A stretch of DNA of 64,000 bases, from the NCBI GenBank assembly GCA_019188255.1, contig JAETXT010000001.1:5828001-5892000 (forward strand). Reading direction: 5' to 3'. Within the stretch, counting starts at the first letter, position 1. Each line of letters starts with the position of its first letter. Positions 31,804 through 42,780 of the stretch are shown one piece after another. The stretch comes from Verticillium longisporum (Eukaryota; Ascomycota; Sordariomycetes; Glomerellales; Plectosphaerellaceae). The position numbers were made by a program, and so were the translations under genes. The notes under the pieces were generated by a model. It was not told the DNA's origin. It saw nothing but the letters and a program-made list of their open reading frames with translations, and searched no databases.

Positions 31804-31920
31804 GAGTTTTGCTAGCCGGGCAGTGTCAAATGGCTGGCCGGGCAGTGTTCCACTTTTTCTGGCTGTTCAGCCACAAGCACTCCCGCGCAAGCCACTACTA
31901 TTGATTATGTAATAATGTCA
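31804..31920 (+). repeat. MULE left terminal inverted repeat
   Basis: 117 bases; GCCGGGCAGTGT occurs twice in it. It is the inverted copy of 34499-34606, with CAAATGGCT extra. Confidence 0.9.
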
Positions 31921-32091
31921 GTTCAGCCTCAAGCTCGACCCTTCACTCCCTCATTGGCGCGTTCCAACACTGACCGATACATGGGGCGAACCATTGATAG
32001 CCGCGCTGTTCCTACACGGCCGTGACGTTTGATGGGAAAATGGATAGGGGTGCTACACCATTTTGCAAGAGACAAATAAATCAATCCGGTG

Positions 32092-34504
32092 CTAATCGCT
32101 ACACGTACGGGCATTGTGTTCAAAGGACCCGCATTTACTGCACTTGCGTGGTGCACGCTGTCTTTTAACGCGATTGTCGCCGTCCTCTTCTTCGCGCCGG
32201 CGTTTGACTTGCTCGTCTGCCTCCTGTGGCCATTCTCTATCGTCGTCTTCGAAGGCTGATCGATTTCGCCGAATACTAGCCCTGACTGGCCGAGGCGCTG
32301 GATTACTGGCTTGGCGAGGCTGGCGACCGGCAGACGAAGCTGGTGCTGCAGAGGAGGATGGGGTATCAACGCCACTGCTGGTACGGTCGTTTCGGGGTCT
32401 TCCGCGTAAGGAGGTAACAATCTTCGGGTCCTTGATGCCCAATAAAGAGTCTGCAACATTCTGTGAAGTACGTTAGTTTAGGCAAAGTAACGTAACTTGA
32501 CTCAGACGTACAAGGGGCTGTCGAAGCCACCATCGTGGGTGAATAAAATCCTTCGTCAACTGCTTGCCAGCTTTGAATAGTTCCAATAGTCGATGAGAGC
32601 AGGGGAGACGGTACTGGTTAGTGAATCGAACCTGGCAAGGCTGGAGGCCTGGCGGGTTTGGTTTCTCGGCAGTCGGCAAGGCAGTGAGGGCAATCAAGCG
32701 CTGCTTGCTCAATAGGCCTAAGGCATGATATCCAACTTCCTTGGATACCGTACCAAGCCAATCTTGACCCAGATATATCCGCCTTGTTTTGGTCTCCATT
32801 TCTGCGATGCGCTCCGTATATGTTCGTTGCTTGTTCTTAAGCATCTGATCGACGGCGTTGGCGAGAGCGAAGAGATCCGAGTTTCCGTTGACAACGAACG
32901 ACTTGATATCCTTGTGGGCGGTCTCGGTTGGGGAATTCGTGCGGACGCCAAAGTTAGTATATTGACTGATGTAGCAGTGGGCCCACTGGTGGCGGTAAGG
33001 CATATACGTGCCGATCACGTATTCAAGAACTGCTTCTTGATCCTTGAACTCATCCTGGAGCCTCTGCCAAGCTGCCTTAAAATCTTCTTCCGCATCAGCG
33101 TATATGACGTATTGCCACAACCGATAGAAGCCAGAAGGTCGATGCTCAACAGCAGTAGCCGGAAGCTCACGACGGCCAACGGGGCCAGCATTGTCAATGG
33201 CGTCTTGAATTGCAGCAGCTTCAGCGGCCTCCTTGTCCCGATTCACGTCAAGCTCATCGTCAAGGATACCGCCAGGACCTTTCCACTTCTTCTTTGCATT
33301 CATCTTCACGTTGGCGTTGATATGGAATATGCAAAGTTGTAGCTGGGTGTCGGGTCAAACAGCTGTGATTGCGGATCGCAGGGCATGCTCGAAATCGGTG
33401 ATCGTGACGTGGGGTTGGGCGGCACCAATTTCCGTGCGGATGGATTCGATGGATTGAAGCAGGAAGTCATACCCCTCGCGGCGCTCGTTGGAGACAAGAC
33501 CAAAGGCGCAGTTGAAGAGAGATGAGATGTCTGTGGTCCCCGTGACCTGAAATAGGTGATCAGCATCATCCTGTTCGCATCCGGGTTAAACGTACCTGGA
33601 AGAAAGGCATCTTGAAGCGATTCGTCTTGTACGTATTGTCCAGGCCCAACACCTCTGGAAACCGTTTCCACATGCGTTCGCACCATGGATACGTCCAGAC
33701 AATCGCGTCAGCGCGGTCGGGATAATCCACGCTCCAGAGGACTCGGTGACGGAGGCCACTGTCCCGTAGGATATGAAAGAAAGCTTGGACGGGAGTTCTG
33801 CCCTGTAGGGCATCGAGCCGAAGTCGTTGGCGCGCGTTGTCGATATCTTTTTGCTTGACTAGGGATCCTGGGACAGCATCCCGGACGATAGCCGCAGCCT
33901 CGCGAGACTTGATAGCCTTGTGCTTGGAGACGGTAGCAAGCAGCGTCAATTGCTGCTCTGTCATCTTCCGATGAAGCTTGTGAACAGAGGGATCGATTGA
34001 GGGGCCGTGGTTGTGATCCCCGTTCTTCAACGTGAAGCTCCATTTCCAATCGTCGCTTGCCCGGGCAGAAGCAACGCCGTACTATCGGCAGTTGTTTTTT
34101 TGGGTAGCGGTGTTTCGATGACCGTATCCCTCCGCCTTGCGGATCGCATCCCTGTCGCACATGATGTTGTAGTAGGTAGGCTTGCCATTGCGGTAGTTGC
34201 TGGCGTTTCTGCGGATAATCGCAAAGCCGTTGGCGCGCGCGAAGTCTTGCAGGCTCTTCTGGAGATCGTCAACCGTGTCGGCTGGAGGGCAATCTGGGGG
34301 ATTTGGGATCGGTGGAAATCGCTCTTCGGCTTCTTCATCCTCACGGGGAGCCCCTAGAGTACCCACGGGGACCAGACGATCCTGGATATCTTCGATGTCT
34401 AGGTCCATGGTTGCGTGGGAGGTTTGAATGGGCTCGAGGTTGTGAGAGGAAAGATTTAATTCCCTCCCAGCGTAGGGATTGACCGTCTGGGGCTGGATTG
34501 ACAT
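32092..34504 (-). pseudogene. MULE (FAR1-like) transposase pseudogene
   Basis: Exons 34504-33596, 33546-32512 and 32460-32092, with GTACGT donors and introns of 49 and 51 nt. The ATG sits at the inner edge of the right terminal repeat. Domains: FAR1-like DNA-binding region (FARANGFAIIRRNASNYRNG...FTLKNGDHNHGP); transposase core with LGLDNTYKTNRFKMPFFQ (first Asp), TDFEHALRSAI (second Asp) and TNSPTETAHKDIKSFV (Glu); SWIM-like zinc region near CSHRLLELFKAGK; C-terminal knuckle CSKCGSFEHNARTC. Stops: TAG at 34084-34082 (after NNCR) and TGA at 33357-33355 (after ITAV). All three acidic residues remain, but the protein cannot be made whole. Confidence 0.87.
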
Positions 34505-34606
34505 TATTACATAATCAATAGTAGTGGCTTGCGCGGGAGTGCTTGTGGCTGAACAGCCAGAAAAAGTGGAACACTGCCCGGCCACACTGCCCGGCTAGCA
34601 AAACTC
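34499..34606 (-). repeat. MULE right terminal inverted repeat
   Basis: 108 bases, inverted copy of 31804-31920. It contains the transposase start codon at 34504-34502. Confidence 0.9.
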
Positions 34607-34844
34607 GTGCTGATTGTCGTTGATTATATAAGCGACAACGGGAAGATTGGTTACGTTAGATAGTCACGTGCCTTGGGACCAATAGTGGGCCGACTGTCGA
34701 CGCCCTTTAATGTCCCAGAATCCGGGTCTGATGGCCAGGGCCCAAAAAAGGACTCAGCGAAGAATAATAACCATAATTGACTCTCGATGCTGATTTCATC
34801 TGTATCTTGTTAATTTCGATCAGAGATCAGAAAATCAAGCCAAC

Positions 34845-36047
34845 ATGGCCCAGACGTTAACTGGACCTCTCCAACTGCTGCCAAATGAGCTTATCTCCTC
34901 TATCGCGCTTCTACTACCACTCACCGATGTACTGTCACTGAAACGCGCGACATATTATCTACTACCAGTCCTCCATCGACGCATTAATCCTTCTGCGTAC
35001 CTCGAAAGTGTCGGTCCGTTCACTCGCAGTGGCGATCTGTTGGAGGCGATGGCGGCACATGGAGCGGTACTTTCAGGATCCAGAGCGCTTGACTACTTCA
35101 TCCCAGGGTCCGCCACAGACGCCTCTGACTGGGACTTCTATGTTCCCCCTGTGCTGTCCTCCGTCCTAGCCGTCAAGCATGCTCTAGAACGGTCATCGGT
35201 GACGTTCGAATCCAGCCTGGAACGAGCAGTTCGTAAGTTGAAGGATGAAGCCTCGATAACGTTGAATCGGAAACAGATACTATCTATCGCATACGAGGCA
35301 TCCTTTGTTCCACGCCTATGGTCACCAGAACAGCGAGCTGTCATCGATGCTATTCACAATACGTACCCAGAATTGCGGGAAATCACCCCCCATATTCGGA
35401 CAGATGGCTCCATACGATGGATGGACAACCTCCATCCAATTGCCATCCGAAGTTGTGGCTCTGTGTCTACTCTGCAGCCTCATGAGGCACAGAGCCATGA
35501 CTATCCGGGCCATGTTGCGGCAAGAGTTCTGTGGGGAACAGCTCACAAGAACGGCAAAACGGCCTCGGTACAGTTAGTAGTGGGAACAATAGATCCCCGT
35601 GGTGTTGCAACCTCCGAACCGCTGTTCCAGACAGTGTTTAGAAGTATCTTCTCGTTTTATGGCAGCCATGTGCAGTGTATTCTGACGAAGCATGCTGCTC
35701 TGCATATGTACTATAGTCTTGCTCAGAAGAAGGCTGCATACCGCTGGCGGGTTCCTGAAGCCATCCGAGAGAAGGCAGAAGCGGCCGTTCACAAGTATGC
35801 CGACCGAGGGTTCGAATTTGAGACTCTCTCGAATGATACGAGATGGACCATCCGCTCTGCGCAGGACGCCGATTCTTGTTTCGTTGCGCTGGGTGCTGAT
35901 AAGCAGTACTCTCCTTCTCTTTCTCAGATCAAAGAGCTCAGTTGGTACCATAAGAATCAATCGATCCGGCTGTCTTTGCAGCCCAGAACGATAGATGCAC
36001 AGCATGAGTTGCTTTCTTTTGGCGTGGGGAGTAAGATATGTACATAG
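34845..36047 (+). CDS. F-box-like protein with nucleotidyltransferase-like motif, 400 residues
   Basis: Single exon, starting with an F-box-like helix set (LLPNELISSIALLLPLTDVL then SLKRATYYLLPVLHRRINP, residues about 10-48). At residues 76-98 it reads LSGSRALDYFIPG...SDWDFYV. G78-S79, then D95-W-D97-F, fits the hG[GS]...[DE]h[DE]h signature of the nucleotidyltransferase superfamily, with spacing slightly longer than usual. A clear third catalytic acid was not found; the likely strand reads KTASVQLVVG. The rest (RSIFSFYGSHVQCILTKHAA, LHMYYSLAQKKAAYRWR) looks folded and helical. Uncharacterised proteins of this build are frequent in fungal genomes as far as I recall. F-box proteins normally recruit targets to SCF ubiquitin ligases; whether the NTase-like part is active is unknown. 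Confidence 0.7.
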   Translation: MAQTLTGPLQLLPNELISSIALLLPLTDVLSLKRATYYLLPVLHRRINPSAYLESVGPFTRSGDLLEAMAAHGAVLSGSRALDYFIPGSATDASDWDFYVPPVLSSVLAVKHALERSSVTFESSLERAVRKLKDEASITLNRKQILSIAYEASFVPRLWSPEQRAVIDAIHNTYPELREITPHIRTDGSIRWMDNLHPIAIRSCGSVSTLQPHEAQSHDYPGHVAARVLWGTAHKNGKTASVQLVVGTIDPRGVATSEPLFQTVFRSIFSFYGSHVQCILTKHAALHMYYSLAQKKAAYRWRVPEAIREKAEAAVHKYADRGFEFETLSNDTRWTIRSAQDADSCFVALGADKQYSPSLSQIKELSWYHKNQSIRLSLQPRTIDAQHELLSFGVGSKICT

Positions 36048-36642
36048 GACAGCCTCTGGGCTGATACTTACCGTAAAGACCCCTTCTTTTCTATGATCAA
36101 ATGAAGTTTGCCTACGATGCCGAGTGAAGCTGCTGACGTCAAGGTACGCACTACTATGGCGCCTTCACACACTCTTAACAACCCACACGAGTCACATGCA
36201 GCATACCCACATCAAACGTGTTGGAAGACGCGTCGAGTTTGGGAAGAAGGGGGACGCAGTGAATGTGCAAGAGGCAGATAACGTGGAAGTGGAATATGTG
36301 TCATGGGGTTCGCTGTCTACCGTTGTTGCTGGTGTGTGAATACCGGCATGGGAGAGAGCGCCTGGCACGAGCTGCCTTTTATCAATACAGAGCAATGTAA
36401 AGTCCTTGCTGGTCAGGGGTCGAGGGGACGTCCAGTGAAAGGGAGTTTGGCTGGGAAGACCTGAGCGCGCCACGCTGCGTGGTTTGGACGACGCATATTG
36501 CCCATGCAGCTTGGTCTCCCTCCTCAACCCATCACCTAGCATGAGCCGTGCCACCCTCCCAACATGACATGGCGTCCTGGCCATTGACACGCACTGCGTC
36601 ACAGTCACGGTGCCCCTCCGTTAAGAGCCAGGTACGATGGTG
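36048..36642. other. Intergenic, no gene seen
   Basis: Open frames on the minus strand lack coding character. The right end leads into a TATA box. Confidence 0.4.
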
Positions 36643-36650
36643 TATAAAAA
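36643..36650 (+). promoter_or_regulatory. TATA box
   Basis: TATAAAAA about 140 bases before the ATG at 36783, with CT-rich DNA between (CTCTACCC...CCTTCTACAC). Confidence 0.6.
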
Positions 36651-36782
36651 GGGCGTAGTCCCTCGACTGTTGTCTTTCTGCAACTCTACCCAGAGCCCTC
36701 CTTCTACACTTTTCGTCTCCACACTCAGCGTATTCACATCCTCGTTTCCACACTCCCTGTTTTCACATCCTTCGCCTTCACC

Positions 36783-37498
36783 ATGACAGCAATCAGCATC
36801 AAAGAACGCAAGGCATCCTATCACGCCAACGTGGGACTTGCCAAGAAAGATCCTGACACAGCTCGATACCTCTCTGGACGTTGTCCAACTACTACGGCAC
36901 GATTGCTAGTGGTCAATCCGACGATTTCGAAGCTGTGGATCCCACCCACTTTGGCGACGACATCAAAGTCATATACTCCCGACACCTCGGGGAATGGAGC
37001 TACACGACATCTTTGCTGTTCGATATTTGCCATGAGCTCAATAAAGTCTCTGAGGAGATGCGAAGCCAACAAGCCCCCGAATCGCACCTGAGGGCCGTGG
37101 AAATGACCGCCAGGCGCCTTTTCAACGTGGCAGGCACTACTTCGAAACTCGGCCGCTGGACAACAGGCCTCATCAGCACCGGGAAGCTGCAGCTAGGCGA
37201 GAAGAGCCCGCACCAGCAGGCACTGAACGAATGTGTAGAGAAGCGTGGGGAGAAGCGTGCGAGGGAGACTCCTGAACCTACTTTAGATCCCGACTATGAC
37301 TGGCTTTTGGACGACTGTTCGTCCGACTGCAACGACTCCTGTGATGACAGCTGTCAAGAGGGGACCGAGAAAAGGCCATTGAAGAAGATGCGGGCAGACT
37401 TGGAAGATTGCTCCGAGGTCGATGTTTCCCAAATTGGAGAGGGCAGTGGCGGCCAGGAATCTCCCGAGATGGGAACGAGGCTGTCTGGCATATTATAG
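36783..37498 (+). pseudogene. Acidic hypothetical protein gene with apparent frameshift
   Basis: The ATG at 36783 opens MTAISIKERKASYHANVGLA and continues to TARYLSG. Coding sense then moves to another frame (SNYYGTIASGQSDDFEAVDP, SRHLGEWSYTTSLLFDICHE) that runs to a stop at 37496-37498. One missing base near 36878 would join them as ...YLSG-x-LSNYYG.... No intron that restores the frame was found. Joined, it would be about 238 residues. The C-terminal third is acidic and cysteine-rich (DYDWLLDDCSSDCNDSCDDS) with a basic patch EKRPLKKMR. A proper TATA box suggests recent damage or a sequencing error. No family recognised. Confidence 0.5.
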
Positions 37499-38201
37499 GC
37501 ATTAATAAACGGATGGTACTGTGCTGCTGCCAATCCTCCTCGTTCGTCAGGCAACTGGCGTCGCGGTGACTCGAGTTGACCTTGGACCGGCAGCAATGTC
37601 CATGCTAGTGACTCGCCACGCGACCGTGCGCGACGCTCGGGCAGCATGGCACGGGCATGGTTGATCGCACTGTGGGTAAGAGACGCGTCTTCTTGACGCG
37701 CGGGAATGCGGGACGGCGCTAACTAATTAGAGAGCTCCGCAGTAAGCCCCTGGCCTTAATTCGACGACAATGATATCTGGGAAGGGCGCTCCAGTATCTT
37801 GAACGACCACCGCGGACCACCGACGAGGCGTGCGGCATGCTGGGCGACTGTACTGAGAATCTCCGATATACCTAGACACGTCCACATTCATGGTGCCACA
37901 TCCTCCTTCTGAAGAGCACACGGGCAAGGGAGTGCCGGCTTGAAGGGGGCGTCCTGGCCTCCAACGGTCTCTCCCGTCGTCGGACCTACTATATCCAAGA
38001 TATGCAATGTATTCCCAGCGTATCCGGCATAAGGTTCGCCTCCGTGACGTGTCCGACACGACGGTGACGGCTCAACGCCAATTCCAGAGGCGAGGGAAGG
38101 CCTAGGCACCAGGGTTGCCATTCCAGTCTCTTGGCTCGGTCTACGTTGTTCCAACGGTGAAAGATTGCCAATTCTTGCCTTTGATTGTGGATGGTTGACG
38201 T
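37499..38201. other. No firm gene
   Basis: A minus-strand frame (37888-38229) continues past the end of the Ulp1-like gene in another frame, but without a supportable splice. No other feature. Confidence 0.35.
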
Positions 38202-38942
38202 CTACGAAGCTAGTAAGTCGGCCCAACACCGAACAGCATCCCTTGACGCACGCTGCGCTTCCTCTATGAACTCCAGCGCCCTATCAAGCGAAGCAAGCAC
38301 ATCCGCAAGAGCATCGCTGCTAGCAATGAAGCTCTTAAGTTTGGTCATGAGCTTCTTGGCACTTGCAGCGGAGGAGCGTGTAAGCTGGCTCTTCTGCAGT
38401 GCCGCTGTGTACGCTTTCCTGGTCGAATCGAATAGTCTCTCAGGCGTCATGATGGCTGGCCACTCGCTGATATTGACAGTCCCTAGCCGGCTTTTCAACG
38501 TCTCTCCAAGGGGGCCCACTGTTGGTTGACGTATGCATTCAACAAGGTCTCCCCAGAAGCACGCGTCGAGCGAGGTAGGGAAGGGAACCTCTGCGGCAAG
38601 GTGAAACGCCGTGGCGATGAGGACTACGTGAGACTCGCCCCCATGTTGTCTCAGCGGCGAGCTATATTGAGTTTGGAACAAGTTGCGTTGATCGCTGCAA
38701 AACTTGTCGTAAAATGCTTCGACCTGGCCGGTTGCAGCGACGGGGACGTCAAATTCGGGGCTAAAGAGCGCGGCTACTTCGCCTTTGTCGCGGACAACCC
38801 CCAAAACCCAGAGATCGCCGACACGGATGGGAAGGAGGATCTGCGAAGTAGCGAGGTCCAATGCTTTCGCCTCATGGGGATCGAAGCCTATGAATCGCCC
38901 CTGCGTGACGGTCTCAATGAAGTGGAGGGCTGCTTTGAATGT
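38202..38942 (-). CDS. Ulp1-like (C48) peptidase-fold protein, catalytic residues not seen
   Basis: A minus-strand exon from an acceptor AG near 38943 to a stop at 38202, 246 codons; earlier exons were not resolved. FIGFDPHEAKALDLATSQIL then LPIRVGDLWVLGVVRDKG, followed by PLRQHGGESHVVLIATAFHL, follows the layout of SUMO-protease-like domains: [LP]I...HWVL...Q..G.DCG.. The catalytic His is replaced (GDLW for x-HW) and the Cys by Ser or His (GESH for DCG). The C-terminal third is a helical, Ala/Ser/Lys-rich tail (RSSAASAKKLMTKLKSFI). It is probably an inactive relative or a decaying gene. It is divergent to the Hsp70-like gene 317 bases away. Confidence 0.5.
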   Translation of the reverse strand, partial: TFKAALHFIETVTQGRFIGFDPHEAKALDLATSQILLPIRVGDLWVLGVVRDKGEVAALFSPEFDVPVAATGQVEAFYDKFCSDQRNLFQTQYSSPLRQHGGESHVVLIATAFHLAAEVPFPTSLDACFWGDLVECIRQPTVGPLGETLKSRLGTVNISEWPAIMTPERLFDSTRKAYTAALQKSQLTRSSAASAKKLMTKLKSFIASSDALADVLASLDRALEFIEEAQRASRDAVRCWADLLAS

Positions 38943-39258
38943 CTACCCGTTGCGACTGCGTTTCTGGGCGCACGGAGGGAGGGTAGACGCTCGGAGGGGA
39001 TGCTCGGAGCCCTGTTTTGTTTGCTTCATGAGGACCAATCACCGCCGGTAACCTGGCGCTCAGACTTTCTCTCCTTCCAGGCGTAACACCCACGCGACAC
39101 AAGGCATTAATAAGAAGCGCCCTCCCACCACGGAACGGTCCGACACTCTACCTCCCCACCGCTCCCGCTACATCGCATCCGTCCACTGGCAACCCTCAAA
39201 CCCCACACCTCTCGTCTCGCACGGTGAGCATGGTATGTACGCTCATCATTGACAACCC

Positions 39259-40895
39259 ATGAACTCCGCTAACAGTCATGAGTCGCAACCCACTTCCGAC
39301 AAAGCTCCAATAGCCGGCATCGATCTCGGCACTTCCTATTGCTGTGTTTTCGTAAACGGCAGGCTCATATCCATCGCGTACGGCGAAAACGTGTGTCCCA
39401 CCGTTGTTCATAGCAAGAATGGCAGGTGGACGCTGCCCCGGCGGGCAGATACCAAAGGCATACGGTACAGCTGCGTCAAGCGCATCATCGGGCGATCGAC
39501 GCAAGACGGTCGATTGGCGAACGACATAAAGCATGTGCCACACGCCATTCTGAAAGGCGAGTACCCAATGCTGCACTCAGAGTTGGAGGATATCACGCCA
39601 GAAGAAGTTTCCGGCTTTATCTTGCACAACGCAAGGCAGGCCGTCGAGAAGGACACGAAAAAGGCAGTTTCGGCTTGCGTCATCGGCGTCCCAGCCTACT
39701 TCACCTCTGCGCAACGACTAAGTACACTCGCCTCAGCACAGATCGGGGGCTTCGACATCGACAAAGTCCGCCTCGTTGAGGAGCCTGTCACCGCCATGGT
39801 CTACTACAAGCACGCCAACGAAACGGCACAAGAGATGGACAGCAAACGTGTGCTGGTTCTAGATCCTGGAGGCGGAACCATGGACGCGGCACTCGTTTAT
39901 TCTGAAGACCAGAAGACCTTTCTCATCAAAGCGACCGCGGGCAATAACTGCTTGGGAGGAATCGACGTGGACCGAAACCTGATGGAGATTGTGCTCCGCG
40001 AAGCCAAAAATGCCGTGCATGATGCTCCCGAACTCATGGCTAGCTGCGAGACTGCGAAGATGGATCTAGCAGATGCCGAAACGGTTGATGTCACTATTCT
40101 GCCGGAATCAGACCACGAGCATACCGTCACGATCACTCAGGACGATCTGGAGGAAGCTTGCGCCCCGCTCAAAGATGCCATCTTGGACGCGATCGGGGAC
40201 CTACGCAGACAACAGCCTGACGCTTTGGCAAGTCTCGACTACATCCTCTTGGTCGGCGGGTCGAGTTCCCTTCCTTGTGTTGAAGAACTGTGCCGAATGC
40301 TGCAATTCGATGGTCTCGGCCAACCCCCGAAGCCGTGGCTCGTGGCCTGGCGCTGATCGGTCGCGACGACTCCATCCAAATCATCCCGGTCCTGCCACGT
40401 TCCCTCGGTGTAGTGACTACGGAGCCGGATGGCTCGCACCAGCTCCAGGTCATCATGAAACGCAACACGCAGCCACCGAATACAGCGAATCGGGACTTCT
40501 TCACGAAGGAGGACAATCAGGGGGAGATTGAGATCGAGATCATGGAAGGCGACACGGACTACACGAGCAACATCTCCCTCCAGTCCTTCCGCGTCAAGTT
40601 CGGACGTTGCCCGGCGGGTACCGTCATCAATGTTTCCATCCAGGTTACGCAAGTTGGCGTTATCGACATCACAGCCAAGCTGAATTCAACTACGAAGTCA
40701 TTGAAAGTGATACGCCAGGCAAGATTTGAGAAGAAGGAAACCGATCGACTCATCAAACTAACGGAAGGCCGATTGAAGGGTCAGGCAGGTGGTAGGAAGC
40801 ACTCCCGTGAAGAGGCAGGATCAGCTCCGCCGAGGGGCAGAGTCCTACCCAGGCGAGCGACAAAGGGGAAGCAACCAGACAATGAGGAAAGTTGA
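39259..40895 (+). pseudogene. Divergent Hsp70 family gene with one frameshift
   Basis: Two overlapping frames, 39259 to about 40310 and from about 40312 to 40895, together make one Hsp70-like protein of about 545 residues. ATPase signatures: GIDLGTSYCCVFV (phosphate 1), RLVEEPVTAMVYY, VLVLDPGGGTMDAALV (phosphate 2), ILLVGGSSSLPCVEEL (adenosine site), then across the break PEAVARGLALIG. The substrate-binding half reads IIPVLPRSLGVVTTE and EIEIMEGDTDYTSN. There is no lid with EEVD; the end is basic (RVLPRRATKGKQP). A single missing base near 40310 would explain the break. It is far from the core chaperones, so a specialised role, decay, or both are possible. Confidence 0.75.
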
Positions 40896-40965
40896 AGCTG
40901 CCATTAATACGAAATCAGTGGTTTATCCTTGTCGTCGAATTGAGTGTCGGTTGTGTTTATTTTAC

Positions 40966-42780
40966 TTACCACTTTTGTCTACCATTTCTGTCCAGTACAA
41001 TTTCTGTCCATTTCTGTCCACACTTCCTGTCCACCATTTTTACGATGCGATTTACTTTACCTACGATATTGCCCCACGATGTACCAACCCAGTGTACCAC
41101 TTGGCCTTCGGGCTGGTTAAGTTTACGGCGCGCCTCCTCTACCTGCTGGAATTCAGACTTCAACAGCAAACGCTCCTTTGTACCTTGAAGCTCGTCCCTG
41201 TGTCTTTCATATCTGTCCATAAAACAACCCATGGGGTATGCTTTGGCGTCAAATTGGTTTCGAAAGTTCCTCTTGTCCGGCATGAAGAGTTGTATGTCAC
41301 CCCATAGGATGTTCTTCTTAAGCTTCCATCGCTTGCCCGCATATGGTGCACCCGTTCGCGTTTTGTTCCAAAGGCGGAACTGTATCTTCCAAGAGCGTCC
41401 ACCACTATTCTTCTTATAATCTTGGAGATAGGCACCAACTACGTTGCGATCGTCGGGATTCGCTTCACGAGATTTCTTATGATGTCCTATCATGATAGAT
41501 GGCCACTTTAATCCGGCCTTGGTTACAGGCCCATTCGTTTGATCATCTGGACTCTTGCCCTCAGGTTCGTTGCTTCGGACAATGCTGTTTTCGAGGGACT
41601 GAACTGCTGTTGTCGTAGTTGATGCCCCTTTTCGAGTAGAGTGGAAAGACTGCAGGCGAAAAAGGTACTTGCTATGTTCTAGAGCTCTCAAGCCCGCTTC
41701 GCCCATTGGTCCATTTATCTGATCGAGAATCCATACTTTGGCATGTAATTGATTGATCCTTGAAGGCTGGAGTTCCTGATATCGTGTGGTCAAGCTCAAT
41801 ATCTTTCCACAGAACAAAGCGAACTAACTTGTTGGCGCCCGTGGTCAGTTGACGGAACGTATCCATGTACCGCGTGTGATTGCAGCTCGATACTGGACCC
41901 TCCATGTGCGGCGAGTCGAGGTTTTGATCCAGCGTTTATCAGCAGTCCGAAGAGAGACATGAGGAACAACTACATGGCGCTTTTGAGGTATCTCCTCAAG
42001 CGAACCTCTGTAGTATCCTATCATCCAATGAAGTAAAAGGCGGGGAAGGAGAGACACTTCGTCTCCAGGGATGATGCCGTCATCCGAAGACTGGATTGTT
42101 GGTTTTGGTGCCAAGTCAGATCCCCTCAACTCGAGCTCTTCCGGCGTGGTTGTCGTTACGGCCATCGAGGCAATAGTGGCGGCATCGGGGCTTTGGTGTC
42201 TGATTTTCTCCAGGGTCGCAGTGTCGTCCTGCAGGACCTCACTGACCTCACGGCACCGTGCTTTGCGTCGTATGAGGTCCACGCGTCGACTTCCACGAGC
42301 ATTCTTCTCGGCAACCTCCCGTCCACCTTGGCTTTTGTGTGAATTCAAAGGCTTGAAACCTTGAATGGGAAAGTTGAAGCTGTTTGACCGACGAAGCACT
42401 TCGTTGCTGGCATTGGAGTCGTTGTCGAGAGTTCGGATTCCGCGTAATGGCGGTGGGGATTTCAGGACAGACAGTCGATGCCCAGCGTCATTCAGCTGTG
42501 GGGATGATTTGGCAGAGGCAGATGGAATGCCTTCTGACTCGAGCGGGTGCTTGCCATCGTGATCCTTCGAGTGGCCGCCGGCGTCCTTGCAGTCGCCATG
42601 TTGACCATCGATGTCTGTATTTCCGGTTTGGCCGTTGAGAGTGTTGTGGAGAGGTTGCCGTGGACTCGCAAGTTCCGAAGACGAGATGCTGTATGTTGTT
42701 CCGTCAGTTGTCGAAGGCACCGGGCTCAACCAACGCACCCCACCCTTGTAAGCCGTCCACACAGAGACCGGGGAAGTCAA
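40966..42780 (-). CDS. Hypothetical protein, tentative three-exon model
   Basis: Two long minus-strand frames can be joined through short introns: exons up to 41871, 41823-41737 and 41696-40966, with introns 41824-41870 (GTACAT...TTAG) and 41697-41736 (GTATGG...GAAG). This gives about 575 residues in frame. No ATG was found at the 5' end, so a first exon is missing. The N-terminal part is polar and probably disordered (GQHGDCKDAGGHSKDHDGKH). The C-terminal part is basic (RSWKIQFRLWNKTRTGAPYA, KSEFQQVEEARRKLNQ). The last bases include TTTCTGTCCA several times (40985-41020), encoding a repetitive tail. No family recognised. Confidence 0.3.

Larger units (their letters stand above)
31804..34606 (-). 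mobile_element. Mutator-like element (MULE, Hop-like) with long terminal inverted repeats
   Basis: A 2803-bp element bounded by inverted repeats of 117 bases (31804-31920) and 108 bases (34499-34606). They are nearly identical apart from a 9-base insertion (CAAATGGCT) in the left copy. Each starts GAGTTTTGCTAGCCGGGCAGTGT and ends at TAATAATG/TGTCA near the transposase start. Long terminal repeats and a FAR1/MULE transposase are the marks of Mutator-like elements such as Hop of Fusarium. No clear 8-11 base target duplication was seen in the flanks. The transposase gene has two in-frame stops. Confidence 0.88.

Noticed and set aside
31400..34700. Possible Starship-type giant element with a tyrosine-recombinase captain
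   Set aside because: No DUF3435-like recombinase was recognised anywhere in the window; the repeats here belong to a MULE.
40975..41040. Repeated TTTCTGTCCA as a CRISPR-like or telomere-like array
   Set aside because: Only a few irregular copies without spacers; a simple local repetition at the end of a reading frame.
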